Below are positions 9,088 to 16,793 of a stretch of DNA of 31,771 nucleotides, one piece after another. Each line of letters starts with the position of its first letter. Within the stretch, counting starts at the first letter, position 1. The stretch comes from Rudaea sp040005435 (GTDB taxonomy: Bacteria; Pseudomonadota; Gammaproteobacteria; Xanthomonadales; Rhodanobacteraceae), in assembly GCA_040005435.1 (NCBI GenBank), contig JBDTYX010000005.1, positions 1 to 31,771 of the forward strand, given 5' to 3'. A program made the translations under genes and the position numbers. The notes beneath the pieces are model-generated. The model was not told the origin of the DNA. It saw only the letters and a program-made list of their open reading frames with translations, and made no database searches.

Positions 9088-9378
9088 GAGTCACCAAGAG
9101 AGGCTTGCTGTGCTGATAGCGATCGCGAAGTCTGGCACGCCCAGCGGACGTGACGCCAGTGCCGCAACCCGGAATGGAGCAGCATCCGTGCCAGATAAAA
9201 AAAGCTTTCCTATCAAGCAATTGATGGTTTCAAATCGCGTCCGTCGTGTCCGCTTGCGGACATCCGGACAGTCGAGCGGCGCAGCGGACAGCCACGCGTA
9301 CCAGATGAGGGATGCGTGCGGGCAGCGCAGGGTCGCAGCCGCGGGGCAGGGACGGCCGATGGTCTATCATGCGGGCCC
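9088..9378. other. Intergenic stretch between the small exported protein and birA
   Basis: About 290 bases separate two divergent genes, so promoters for both should lie here. An AT-richer core at about 9190-9235 (poly-A run, then CAAGCAATTGATGG) is the best place for them. I see no convincing -35/-10 pair and no gene. Confidence 0.4.
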
Positions 9379-10356
9379 ATGCGCATCGACCCCTGCCTGC
9401 TTCTCGCCGCCCTCGCGGACACGCATGCCGTCTCGGGTGCTGCACTCGCGGCGAAGCTCGGCGTCTCACGCACGGCGGTCTGGAAACAGATCGAGGCGTT
9501 GCGCGAGCTCGGCGCGCCGATCGAGGCTGTGGCCGGGTCGGGCTATCGTCTCGCCTGGCCGTTCGAGGCGCTCGACGGCGGCCGCATCCGTGCGGCGCTC
9601 GACGCGCGGCTGCGCGCGCGACTCGCGACAATCGACGTGCACTGGCAGATCGATTCGACCAACACCGAGCTGCAGCGCGTCGCCGCGGGCACGGGACATG
9701 CGCCGCGGATCTGCCTCGCGGAAGCACAGACCGCCGGGCGCGGCCGGCGCGGCCGCCGCTGGCGCTCGCCACTCGGCGGCAACCTGTCGTTCTCGCTGCT
9801 GTGGCCGTTCGCGCAGGGCATGGGCGCGCTCGCGGGGCTCAGCCTCGTCGTCGGCGTCGCCGTGACCGAGGCGCTCGCGGACTGCGGCGTCGCCGAGGTC
9901 GGACTCAAGTGGCCCAACGACGTGCTCGCGCGCGGGCGCAAGCTGGCCGGCATCCTCGTCGAGCTCGGCGGCGACTTCCTAGGGCCGTGCCACGCGGTGA
10001 TCGGCATCGGCATCAACCTGCGCCTGACGCCGAGTGAGCGGGCGGCGATCGACCAGCCGGCGATCGACGTCGCGAGCCTCGCACCCGAGGTGCCTTCGCG
10101 CAACCTGCTTGCCGCGCGGCTCGCGACGCGGCTGGTCGGCGCACTCGATCGCTTCGGCACGCAAGGATTCATCGCGTTCCGCGACGAATACGCGCGACGC
10201 GACCTGCTCGCCGGGCGCGCGATCCGCGTGCTCGCGGGCGGCGACGAGCACGACGGCGTCGCCGCGGGCGTCGACGAGCGCGGTGCGCTGGTCGTCCGTC
10301 GCGGCAAGACGCTGACCCATGTCGATAGCGCGGAAGTCTCGATACGCGCCGCCTGA
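9379..10356 (+). CDS. birA: Bifunctional biotin--protein ligase / biotin operon repressor BirA
   Basis: BirA makes biotinyl-AMP and attaches biotin to the carrier protein of acetyl-CoA carboxylase; forms with a DNA-binding domain also repress biotin genes. This 325-aa protein has an N-terminal winged helix (SGAALAAKLGVSRTAVWKQI, residues 19-38), the biotinyl-AMP loop GRGRRGRRW (120-128), KWPND (177-181) with the catalytic-type Lys and RKLAGIL (187-193). Full family length, including the HTH, suggests repressor function is kept. The start at 9379 fits the N-terminus of the family. It heads a likely birA-coaX-SPOR operon, with 56 bases before coaX. Confidence 0.96.
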   Translation: MRIDPCLLLAALADTHAVSGAALAAKLGVSRTAVWKQIEALRELGAPIEAVAGSGYRLAWPFEALDGGRIRAALDARLRARLATIDVHWQIDSTNTELQRVAAGTGHAPRICLAEAQTAGRGRRGRRWRSPLGGNLSFSLLWPFAQGMGALAGLSLVVGVAVTEALADCGVAEVGLKWPNDVLARGRKLAGILVELGGDFLGPCHAVIGIGINLRLTPSERAAIDQPAIDVASLAPEVPSRNLLAARLATRLVGALDRFGTQGFIAFRDEYARRDLLAGRAIRVLAGGDEHDGVAAGVDERGALVVRRGKTLTHVDSAEVSIRAA

Positions 10357-10412
10357 TCCCGGAGCCAAAAAACATCGCCCGAAACGCATCGCATTCTCAA
10401 CCGGACGGCACG

Positions 10413-11174
10413 ATGAAACTGTTGATCGACCTTGGCAACTCGCGACTCAAATCCGCGCTGTGGGACGGCGCGCAGGTGCGCCACGGGCCGATGCTCGCGC
10501 ATGCTGGCGCGCCCGACACGCAGGTGCCCAGCGATGCGGATTTTGCCGCATTGTGGAAAGATATACCCGCGCCGCAAGACATCTGGGTGGCGTCGGTCGC
10601 CGCGACGTCGCTCGAGCAGGCGCTGAGCCGCTCGCTCGCGGCGCAATTCGCGCCGACGCCGCGCTTCGCGCGCAGCCCGGCGCACGGCTGCGGCGTGCGC
10701 AACGCGTATTCCGCACCCGCGCGCCTCGGCATAGACCGCTTCCTCGCGCTCGTGGCCGTGCGCGCGCAAATCCCGGGGCCGGTGGTGATCGCGAGCTGCG
10801 GCACCGCGCTTACGCTGGACGCGATCGATGGCGAAGGCGACCACCTCGGCGGACTGATCGCACCGGCGCCGGGGCTCATGCGCAGCGCATTGCTCGAGCG
10901 TACCGCGCGCCTCGGCGAACTCGGCGCCGCGAACATCGTCGACTTCGCCGACACGACCTCCGGCGCGGTGGAATCGGGCACCTGGCTCGCGGCGGTCGCA
11001 CTCGTCGAACGCTTCTGCGCGCGGACCCAGGCGCGGCTCGGTGCCGAGCCGACGCTGGTCGTCTGCGGCGGCGGTGGCAAGCGTCTCGTGGCGCTGCTCG
11101 AAGTGCCGCATCGACTCGAGCAGGACCTCGTCCTGCGTGGCCTCGCGGCGTTCGCCGACAGCGCGCACGCATAG
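10413..11174 (+). CDS. coaX: Type III pantothenate kinase CoaX
   Basis: CoaX phosphorylates pantothenate, the first step of coenzyme A synthesis, and unlike type I kinases it is not inhibited by CoA. The 253-aa protein has the ASKHA-fold phosphate motif IDLGNSRLK with Asp6, the pantothenate-side GCGVRNAY...GIDRFLALVA block, the second phosphate motif GTALTLDAI, and GGLIAPAPGLM. This is the expected length and order. The birA-coaX adjacency is common in gammaproteobacteria and places biotin and CoA metabolism together. Confidence 0.96.
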   Translation: MKLLIDLGNSRLKSALWDGAQVRHGPMLAHAGAPDTQVPSDADFAALWKDIPAPQDIWVASVAATSLEQALSRSLAAQFAPTPRFARSPAHGCGVRNAYSAPARLGIDRFLALVAVRAQIPGPVVIASCGTALTLDAIDGEGDHLGGLIAPAPGLMRSALLERTARLGELGAANIVDFADTTSGAVESGTWLAAVALVERFCARTQARLGAEPTLVVCGGGGKRLVALLEVPHRLEQDLVLRGLAAFADSAHA

Positions 11175-11250
11175 GGCCGACCGCGCGCCAGCTGCTAGAA
11201 TTCCTCATCCACAAGCGCACGCTGCTCCCACCGGAAATCGCGCCGCAAGC

Positions 11251-11919
11251 ATGTTCGTCCGAGTCCTCTTCCTGCTTCTGCTGGCGCTGAATATCGGTGC
11301 GGTCACCTGGTTGTATTCGACGCCACGCGACGTCGGCGCCGTGCTGCCCGCGGCCGACGCCGGCGTATCCAAGCTCGTCCTGCTGAGCGAGAACGAACAC
11401 GACTCTGTCGCCGGCAGCGCCGAGATGGCGAGCCCCGCAGAGACCCGCGCCGATCTCGCGCACGATACCTGCGGCACGATCGGACCGTTCACGACGCAGT
11501 CCGACATGCGCTCCGCGGTCAACGCCTTGACGCCGCTCGTGGCGCGAATCCAGTTTCGCGAGACGCATGCGATCGCCGCGCGAGGCTACTGGGTCTATCT
11601 GCCGGCGCCCGCGAACCGCGAGCGCGCGCTCGCGATCGCGCGCGAACTGTCTAACAAGGGCCTGTCCGACTACTACATCGTCACCGCCGGCGAGCAGCCG
11701 AACACGATCTCGCTGGGGCTGTTCCGCGACCCCGCGAATGCGGAGCGGCGCAAGAACGAAATCGTCGCGCTCGGCTTCAAGCCCGAGGTGAACCAGCGCA
11801 GCGACGAGGTGCTCGTCTACTGGATCGACTACGCGCAGAACAACGCCGAGCCGCTCGACTGGCGCGCGCGCATCGCGAGCCACGCCGAACTGCAGCAACA
11901 GAAGATCGACTGTTTTTGA
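11251..11919 (+). CDS. Membrane-anchored SPOR-domain protein
   Basis: A 222-aa protein with one N-terminal membrane segment (FVRVLFLLLLALNIGAVTWL) and no cut site, a linker of about 55 residues, and a C-terminal SPOR-type domain at about 110-185 (GYWVYLPAPANRERALAIAR ... ISLGLFRDPANAERRKNEI, LGFKPEV). SPOR domains bind glycan strands lacking side stems at division sites. The protein probably sits in the inner membrane facing the periplasm. It is the third gene after birA and coaX, 76 bases from coaX. The start ATG 11251 gives the membrane anchor; the ribosome binding site is weak. tRNA-Thr follows 29 bases after the stop. Confidence 0.85.
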   Translation: MFVRVLFLLLLALNIGAVTWLYSTPRDVGAVLPAADAGVSKLVLLSENEHDSVAGSAEMASPAETRADLAHDTCGTIGPFTTQSDMRSAVNALTPLVARIQFRETHAIAARGYWVYLPAPANRERALAIARELSNKGLSDYYIVTAGEQPNTISLGLFRDPANAERRKNEIVALGFKPEVNQRSDEVLVYWIDYAQNNAEPLDWRARIASHAELQQQKIDCF

Positions 11920-11948
11920 GCCCGCCGCCGTGCGAAAATGTGCCGCGC

Positions 11949-12021
11949 GCCGCTTTAGCTCAGTTGGTAGAGCAACTGATTTGTAATCAGTAGGTCATCC
12001 GTTCGAGTCGGATAAGCGGCA
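11949..12021 (+). tRNA. tRNA-Thr (anticodon TGT)
   Basis: A complete cloverleaf is readable. The acceptor stem GCCGCTT pairs with AAGCGGC, the D stem is GCTC/GAGC, and anticodon stem ACTGA/TCAGT encloses loop TTTGTAA with anticodon TGT at 11982-11984. The T stem is ATCCG/CGGAT with loop TTCGAGT. The discriminator is A at 12021. The next bases are TCA rather than CCA, so this copy does not encode its CCA end. The other copy of the 3' part (17864-17905) is followed by CCA. The gene is the integration site of the island, which supplies its present 3' end from the anticodon loop onward. Confidence 0.97.
11980..12021 (+). repeat. attL: 42-bp direct repeat, left end of island
   Basis: This 42-bp stretch runs from the first base of the tRNA anticodon loop to the discriminator base. 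It is repeated exactly at 17864-17905. Bases outside the repeat differ on both sides (GA versus GC before; TCAA versus CCAC after), which fixes its limits. Tyrosine integrases often use tRNA genes with the crossover near the anticodon loop. Confidence 0.93.
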
Positions 12022-12073
12022 TCAATGGAATCAATAAGTGAAGCTGCCGCTTCACTCTGCTAGTTGTATGTTC

Positions 12074-12087
12074 GGGACACTTTTGGG
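12074..12087 (+). repeat. 14-bp motif near left att site
   Basis: GGGACACTTTTGGG occurs here, 52 bases inside the left repeat, and again in the same orientation at 17741-17754, 109 bases inside the right repeat. The paired placement near both ends suggests an integrase arm-type or accessory-factor site. This is inference. Confidence 0.5.
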
Positions 12088-12114
12088 TTATTCCTTCCCA
12101 AGAATCCACAATGC

Positions 12115-12620
12115 ATGGCAGGAAATGGCTACCATCGAAAGGTGCCCAAGGAAGGTGGGCGTAAACAGTACCGGGTCAAACGTCGATTACGCGGCCACCT
12201 TCCTACCTCGGCTACTTTCGAACGAGTTACGGATGCTAAGCGCTGGGCAGCAGAGACCGAGACAGCGTTCGGGCTGGGCGCTATTTTGTGCACGCAGAAG
12301 GCAAACGGCACACGCTAGCTGACCTGATCGACAGATACGTTTCCGAGACCTTGCCGGAAGGAAAGGTACGCGACAAGCGCGCGCGAGCGGGCACGCTGAG
12401 TCGCTGGCGCGAGCGGCTAGGTCACCCAACGCTGGCCGAACTTAGTGCTCCGGCAATTCACGAAGCGCGAAGCAGAATGCTCGACCGAGTCACGCGACTA
12501 GGCAACTTGCTCTCTCCGGCATCCGTAAATCGCGAGATGATGGCGCTGTCAGCATTGCTGACTACGGCTGTTAACGACTAGGCATGGGCGAAGTACCCTA
12601 GAGAGTGCATAGCCTTTGGC
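12115..12620 (+). pseudogene. Tyrosine recombinase / phage integrase remnant
   Basis: The N-terminal part of a tRNA-targeting tyrosine integrase, starting at MAGNGYHRKVPKEGG. It reads YRVKRRLRGHLPTSATFERV and TDAKRWAAETETAF in one frame to about 12270, then continues as GRYFVHAEGKRHTLADLIDR in the +2-shifted frame. One C missing within TTCGGG near 12270 explains the shift and would restore AFRAGRYF. The second frame runs through WRERLGHPTLAEL and SPASVNREMMALSALLTTAV to a TAG at 12579-12581, where relatives usually have Trp (VNDWAW...). After it the frame degrades quickly. The catalytic domain with the Arg-His-Arg-Tyr residues is absent. The island therefore cannot encode its own excision enzyme. 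Confidence 0.82.
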
Positions 12621-12707
12621 GTAAAGACTGCCTCCAACTTGGAGGCGTCACCAGCCACAATTTCGCCGATTGCGCGAATCGCGGGTTCCCCGCGCAAGGT
12701 AACGACA

Positions 12708-13138
12708 TCAAAGGACATCGCCAAGGCTGATCAAGTATTTAGAATCAGCACCGCGAAAATTATGTTTCCCCATCGCTTCGTGCTTGCCTTCGAAAAGATC
12801 TTCATCCGGTTCTAATCGTCGTTGTCCTTGGAGCTCGCCGACGCTGCGCACATACTTTTCGCGCAAGGCGTCCGGCAGGCAGAACCCAGCCTCACTGTTG
12901 TCGGCGGGCATGCGCCCCCAGCGCGAGTACAAATCGTTGACGGCGATCTGCGCATCGCCGAGGACCAGCAGGCCTTCGGCGACTTCGGAACGGAGCTCAT
13001 GTTGACGATACGCGGGGACCGCAATCGCAGCGAGAACGCTGATTATCGCCACGACTATCAGCATTCGAAGAACGTGAAATCGTCGCTGCTAGCGCGCCGC
13101 CCGTTGGCGAGCGGCCAGTATTTCACTGAGCGCGACAT
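12708..13138 (-). pseudogene. Type IV pilin-like gene, frameshifted
   Basis: Reading from ATG 13138 (AGGGGAATGGA just upstream is a good ribosome binding site) gives MSRSVKYWPLANGRRASSDD and then FTFFE. The pilin hydrophobic helix LIVVAIISVLAAIAVPAYRQ continues in another frame from 13064. One base lost right after the Glu codon would join them as FTFFELLIVVAII, the pilin N-terminus with Glu5. The residue before Phe1 is Asp, not the Gly that prepilin peptidase needs. The rest (AVNDLYSRWGRMPADNSEAG, FCLPDALREKYVRSVGEL) looks like a pilin body, and the tail may also be altered. It lies 107 bases beyond the TelA-YbjQ operon on the same strand but with its own ribosome binding site. Confidence 0.68.
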
Positions 13139-13244
13139 TCCATTCCCCTGTGAGTCACGACCGGCTGGCCGATTCGCCGCGAGAGCGAGCGGCAGCTCAC
13201 GGCGCTTTGGACTACCCGGTCGCAGGCGCCCCTTGTCGGGTTAT

Positions 13245-14060
13245 TCAATCATTGACCGACAGCACCATGATCGGGTCCGCGATCTTCTGCGGCGCGATTT
13301 CCTGGTCCAGCGGAAGCACGGCCGTGCCGATCGCGAAAAACTCGATCACATGCGATTGCCAGCCGTGGCTGCCCTCGCGGATGTCGACGCCGACGACGCC
13401 TTCGGCTTTCGCGGAACTCGCTTCCTGCTGCATGCGTTCGATCGCGATTTCGCGCGCCTCGTACATCGCAGATGTGAAATTCTCGAGCTCAACGTTCTGT
13501 CCGCTCTGACCCATCGCCGCGAACGCGCCGCGGTGGGCGACGTGGTAGACGCACGAACCCATGACCATTTCGACAGGGCGATAGCCCGCGTGCAGCAGCG
13601 ACCAGAAGTCCTGCCCCGACAAATCGGAGGTGAACGGTCCGCCATCGTGCGCGCGAAAGCCGGTATGACCTTCGCCGTGCACGACGCCCGTACCTATCGC
13701 GATGAATTCGAGCAAGTTGGCGTCCCATTCGAGGCGCTTGATCGTGAGCTTCACGCCGACGATGCCATCGGCGCTCATGGCCGTGGCTTCGGCGCGCATC
13801 CTCGACATCGCCAGCTCGCGCGCGTGATACATCGCCTTCGAAAGCACCTGCAGCTCTTCGTTCTTCTTCCAGCTGCCGTACTGGATGCCAACGTGATAGA
13901 CGCAGGTGCCGACGCACAGGCCGATAGGCTCGAACCCCGCTTTGCGCACGAGCAGGAATTCGTTGACGCTGAAATCCGAAGTGAAGACTCCGGAGTCATG
14001 GGCTGACGAGCGCAGACCTTTCAGGCGCTCCTGGGCATGGGTGGGTAGTTGGCTGGACAT
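13245..14060 (-). CDS. Protein of two tandem YbjQ/DUF74-like domains (last gene of the TelA operon)
   Basis: This 271-aa cytoplasmic protein is an internal duplication. Both halves have GxFTSD, then G-C-V-Y-H (residues 52-56 and 169-173), an AMYxAREIAxxRM helix, an A-x-G-x-VGV strand (near 97-103 and 219-225) and a closing EFxAIGTxV strand. The pattern matches the YbjQ (DUF74, heavy-metal-binding-type) family, which normally has one such unit of about 105 residues. The repeated Cys and His are candidates for metal binding. The start at 14060 follows GGAG at 10 bases and lies 2 bases after the previous stop, so translation is probably coupled. Function unknown. Confidence 0.78.
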   Translation of the reverse strand: MSSQLPTHAQERLKGLRSSAHDSGVFTSDFSVNEFLLVRKAGFEPIGLCVGTCVYHVGIQYGSWKKNEELQVLSKAMYHARELAMSRMRAEATAMSADGIVGVKLTIKRLEWDANLLEFIAIGTGVVHGEGHTGFRAHDGGPFTSDLSGQDFWSLLHAGYRPVEMVMGSCVYHVAHRGAFAAMGQSGQNVELENFTSAMYEAREIAIERMQQEASSAKAEGVVGVDIREGSHGWQSHVIEFFAIGTAVLPLDQEIAPQKIADPIMVLSVND

Positions 14061-14062
14061 GG

Positions 14063-15097
14063 TTAGATCGCTCCGTCGTCGTCGTTATCATCGTCGTCGC
14101 CGGCAGCGACATCGATCTGTTGGGATTTGTAGGATTGATGATGCTGCGCGGTTCCGCTGAGCGGTGTCCTGCCCGCGTGCATGTCGACAACCATCTGGAA
14201 ATTCAGCGGAACCGGACTGCCGCGATAGTGCATGAGCGTCGAGATGCGGCGTTTCTCCACCACGGACATCGCTTTCATGTCGATGTCGGGGCGTTCACGC
14301 TTCGCGGCGACGGTTGTCGCAACGATGATCTGGCGGGCCAGATATTCCTTGGTGTTGTTGCGCTCAACTTCGAATATCTGACTGAAGTTGACGTGGGCAA
14401 GCACGCCATTTCCGAGTACTCCGGCGTTCTGGTGCAGCATCGCTTGCGCACGTTGGCGTACGGTGTGCCAGAGGTTGGTCAACGGCTCGGATTCCACGTT
14501 GCCCATCCAGATCTGCGACGCTCGGTTTCGCCAGTCGACCAGCCATTCGAAGTGCGCGCCGACGGCGATGCCGGTCGGCACCACGTCGGCCTCGAGAAGT
14601 CTCACGAATTCCAGGGCAGGCACCGTCGCGACGATCGGCTCCGCACTCGGCGGCAGGCCGTCGACCTTGACCGCGGTGCCGATCAGCGAGAAGTCCATGG
14701 TGTTGGAGAGTTCGAGCGACACCGTGCGCATCTTGACGTCGACGACCGCGTTCGCGCCCGCTGCCTTGGCCTCCGCGCGCAGTCGATGCAGCGCGGACTT
14801 CCATCCCTGCGCATGGCCGTCGGTCCACGAGTAGCCGTACTGCATCCAGCAGGTTGCGGAGACCGACGCGATCGGTCGGATGCCGTGCGACTGGGTAATC
14901 AGCAGCTCGGCCGGACTCAGCGTCGCGATCCATGGCAGCGCGCCGCTGCGCGCGCCTTCGAGACGCGCCGCGACAGCCGCCGGTACGCTATCGGCGCGCA
15001 GCGCGAGCTGTATCTCGGCCTGACGTTTCGCCGAGGCTTCCTTCGCTGCCTGTACTTCCGGATCAGCGCTTTTCTTCAACCAGTCGAGAATGCCCAT
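14063..15097 (-). CDS. Larger protein with two divergent YbjQ-like domains and acidic tail
   Basis: A 344-aa protein from ATG 15097 (AGGACAAGCC upstream). A charged helix comes first (residues 1-50). A first YbjQ-like unit runs from about 65 to 146 (ITQSHGIRPIASVSATCWMQ, LHRLRAEAKAAGANAVVDVK, MDFSLIGTAVKV). A second, more divergent one runs from about 163 to 263 (FVRLLEADVVPTGIAVGAHF, VRQRAQAMLHQNAGVLGNGV, IIVATTV). The tail ends in an Asp-rich stretch (DDDDNDDDGAI). Of the Cys-Val-Tyr-His motif in the next gene, unit 1 keeps Cys83 but not His, and unit 2 has His182 in the Cys place. It lies third in the operon, 23 bases after the 134-aa gene. Confidence 0.75.
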   Translation of the reverse strand: MGILDWLKKSADPEVQAAKEASAKRQAEIQLALRADSVPAAVAARLEGARSGALPWIATLSPAELLITQSHGIRPIASVSATCWMQYGYSWTDGHAQGWKSALHRLRAEAKAAGANAVVDVKMRTVSLELSNTMDFSLIGTAVKVDGLPPSAEPIVATVPALEFVRLLEADVVPTGIAVGAHFEWLVDWRNRASQIWMGNVESEPLTNLWHTVRQRAQAMLHQNAGVLGNGVLAHVNFSQIFEVERNNTKEYLARQIIVATTVAAKRERPDIDMKAMSVVEKRRISTLMHYRGSPVPLNFQMVVDMHAGRTPLSGTAQHHQSYKSQQIDVAAGDDDDNDDDGAI

Positions 15098-15120
15098 GGC
15101 TTGTCCTGAGGTATCGGTGC

Positions 15121-15525
15121 CTAACTCGCCATGAAGGCCGAAAGGGATTGCGCGAGGCGCATGGCGTGATCGGAAGCTTTCTTCGTCTCTTGCGACAGCT
15201 GGACGAACCACTCCGCCGGGTCGAGTTGTTTCGTGCTGATTGCGATGTCGCGCACGACCATCGCGATGCTCGCCTTGAGACGGCCGTTAGCGATCTCGAG
15301 GATGTAGTGATTCTGATCCATCGCGACCGTCACCCCGGTGGTCTTGGCCTGCCGCGCGAAGAAGCCCTTGCTTTCGTGCACGGCGACGCGTTCGGGCATC
15401 GCTTCGCGCAAGCGCAGCGCGAAGGCGTGCAGGTTGCTCTCGGCGTCCGATTGAAAACGACGCAACCACGCGGCTTGCGTGTCGAACGCGAGCACGTTCG
15501 CACTGTCGGTCGGATCGCCGTTCAT
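15121..15525 (-). CDS. 134-aa protein of unknown function, coupled to the TelA gene
   Basis: A soluble protein with predicted N-terminal helices (AAWLRRFQSDAESNLHAFAL), a central beta part (GVTVAMDQNHYILEIANGRL, KASIAMVVRDIAIS) and a C-terminal helix (ETKKASDHAMRLAQSLSAFM). No signal peptide, membrane segment or known motif is visible. Its ATG overlaps the TelA stop by four bases (ATGA), so it is almost certainly translated with TelA. I do not recognise the family. Its conservation next to TelA would show whether it belongs to the module. Confidence 0.75.
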   Translation of the reverse strand: MNGDPTDSANVLAFDTQAAWLRRFQSDAESNLHAFALRLREAMPERVAVHESKGFFARQAKTTGVTVAMDQNHYILEIANGRLKASIAMVVRDIAISTKQLDPAEWFVQLSQETKKASDHAMRLAQSLSAFMAS

Positions 15526-16793
15526 CGCGGTGGGGACTGTTCGAGCGCACGCAGGCTCACGCCCTGCATGCCCTGGACGAGGCGGTCACGCACCTGGGCG
15601 AGCTGCGCCTCGCGCTCGCGGTCGCCGGCCGCGACTTCGCGCTCGATGTCGATGACCTCGTGCATCGTGCGGATCGTCTCCTCGGCGACCTGCGCCAGAA
15701 CGTCGATATTGCGCTGGTCGCCGCCGAGGCTGCGCGCCGCAGTGGTGGCCGCCTCATGTGCGCCCTTGGACGCCAGCAGCGTGATCTGGCGACTGGCCTC
15801 ATCGAGCTTCGCGCTTTCATCGGCCGCGTTGCGCAACTCCACCTGGACAACGGCCTGCGATGCGACCGCCATCAGACGCGGTATGACGACCAACATGCCG
15901 TTGGATATTTTCATCAGCCGCGTCTCGGCCGCCTTGCGGTTCTGGCCGATGATCGGGATCAGCATCGCCGAACCGACCAGGCTCTCGCGCATCTCGGCGA
16001 CCTTGCCGCGGAAATTGGCGATCGCGCCGCGAAATTCGAGTACGTCGGCGGCATCCGCCGCGTCGCCGGTGTTGATCGCGCCAAGCCGCAGCGCCTCGAG
16101 TTCGTCCGCACCACGATCGAGCGCGAGCTGGCCCGCGGCGATTTCGATCTTTAGTTTGTACAGGCTCTGGCGGATCGCGACGGCCTGCTGGTCGAGCAAT
16201 TCGATCGTGACGCCGAGGTCGCCCTTGGTCTTGCGCGCCTTAGCCTGTTCGGCATCCATCAGATCGAGAAATTGCTTGCGGTTTTCCTGGAATCCCTTGA
16301 ACGCCGTGTGCGCGTCGCTGACCGCGCCGAGCAGCTTGCCGATGAGACTTGTGCGCGCCGCCGGTGCCTTCGCGTTTGACTCGGCCTGGAGGTCCTGAAT
16401 GCGCAGGATCTTGACGCCGCCGATGACCGCGGCGGCGATGCGGCCTACTTCTCCGGCGTCGCCGAGGCGCACACCGGTCAGCAACTGGCGCGACGCCTGG
16501 CTGATCCCCGCGAGCACATCGTCACCGTGCGAGAGCAGAGAGTTCGTCTTGCGGAAATCGATTTTCGCGGCGGATTGTTGCGCTGCGGCAAGATCTTCCG
16601 CGCTCAGGTTCGCAACTTCGACCAGGCGCGCCTGCGGCGCCTCGGGTGCGAGGCGCGAATCGGTCGCGGTCGTGGTTAGCGCGTGATCGGCACCGACGGT
16701 GGGCAGTACATTCGCGGCAAGCGATGCGGGCGCAGGCGCAAGATCCCCGATGGACGCCAGATCGAGCGGGGCAGGTGATGGCGTGTCAGGCAT
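15522..16793 (-). CDS. TelA-like (toxic anion resistance family) protein, first gene of operon
   Basis: A 423-aa, mostly helical cytoplasmic protein. After a Pro/Ala-rich disordered leader (1-50) come long helices (FQENRKQFLDLMDAEQAKAR, LLDQQAVAIRQSLYKLKIEI) and the block AMLIPIIGQNRKAAETRLMK (277-296) plus ISNGMLVVIPRLM. This block lines up by eye with the conserved QMAPQIRLIQ...IPLW region of TelA/YceH proteins, which are linked to tellurite and envelope stress. Their biochemical role is not established. The ribosome binding site GGGAGG at 8 bases is the strongest in the island, fitting the head gene of the operon. The family call is from pattern only. Confidence 0.65.
   Translation of the reverse strand: MPDTPSPAPLDLASIGDLAPAPASLAANVLPTVGADHALTTTATDSRLAPEAPQARLVEVANLSAEDLAAAQQSAAKIDFRKTNSLLSHGDDVLAGISQASRQLLTGVRLGDAGEVGRIAAAVIGGVKILRIQDLQAESNAKAPAARTSLIGKLLGAVSDAHTAFKGFQENRKQFLDLMDAEQAKARKTKGDLGVTIELLDQQAVAIRQSLYKLKIEIAAGQLALDRGADELEALRLGAINTGDAADAADVLEFRGAIANFRGKVAEMRESLVGSAMLIPIIGQNRKAAETRLMKISNGMLVVIPRLMAVASQAVVQVELRNAADESAKLDEASRQITLLASKGAHEAATTAARSLGGDQRNIDVLAQVAEETIRTMHEVIDIEREVAAGDREREAQLAQVRDRLVQGMQGVSLRALEQSPPR

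Noticed and set aside
13245..14060. Plus-strand frames opposite the YbjQ genes (for example 12822-14006)
   Set aside because: These are long only because of GC bias. The minus-strand frames show internal duplication and coupled starts.
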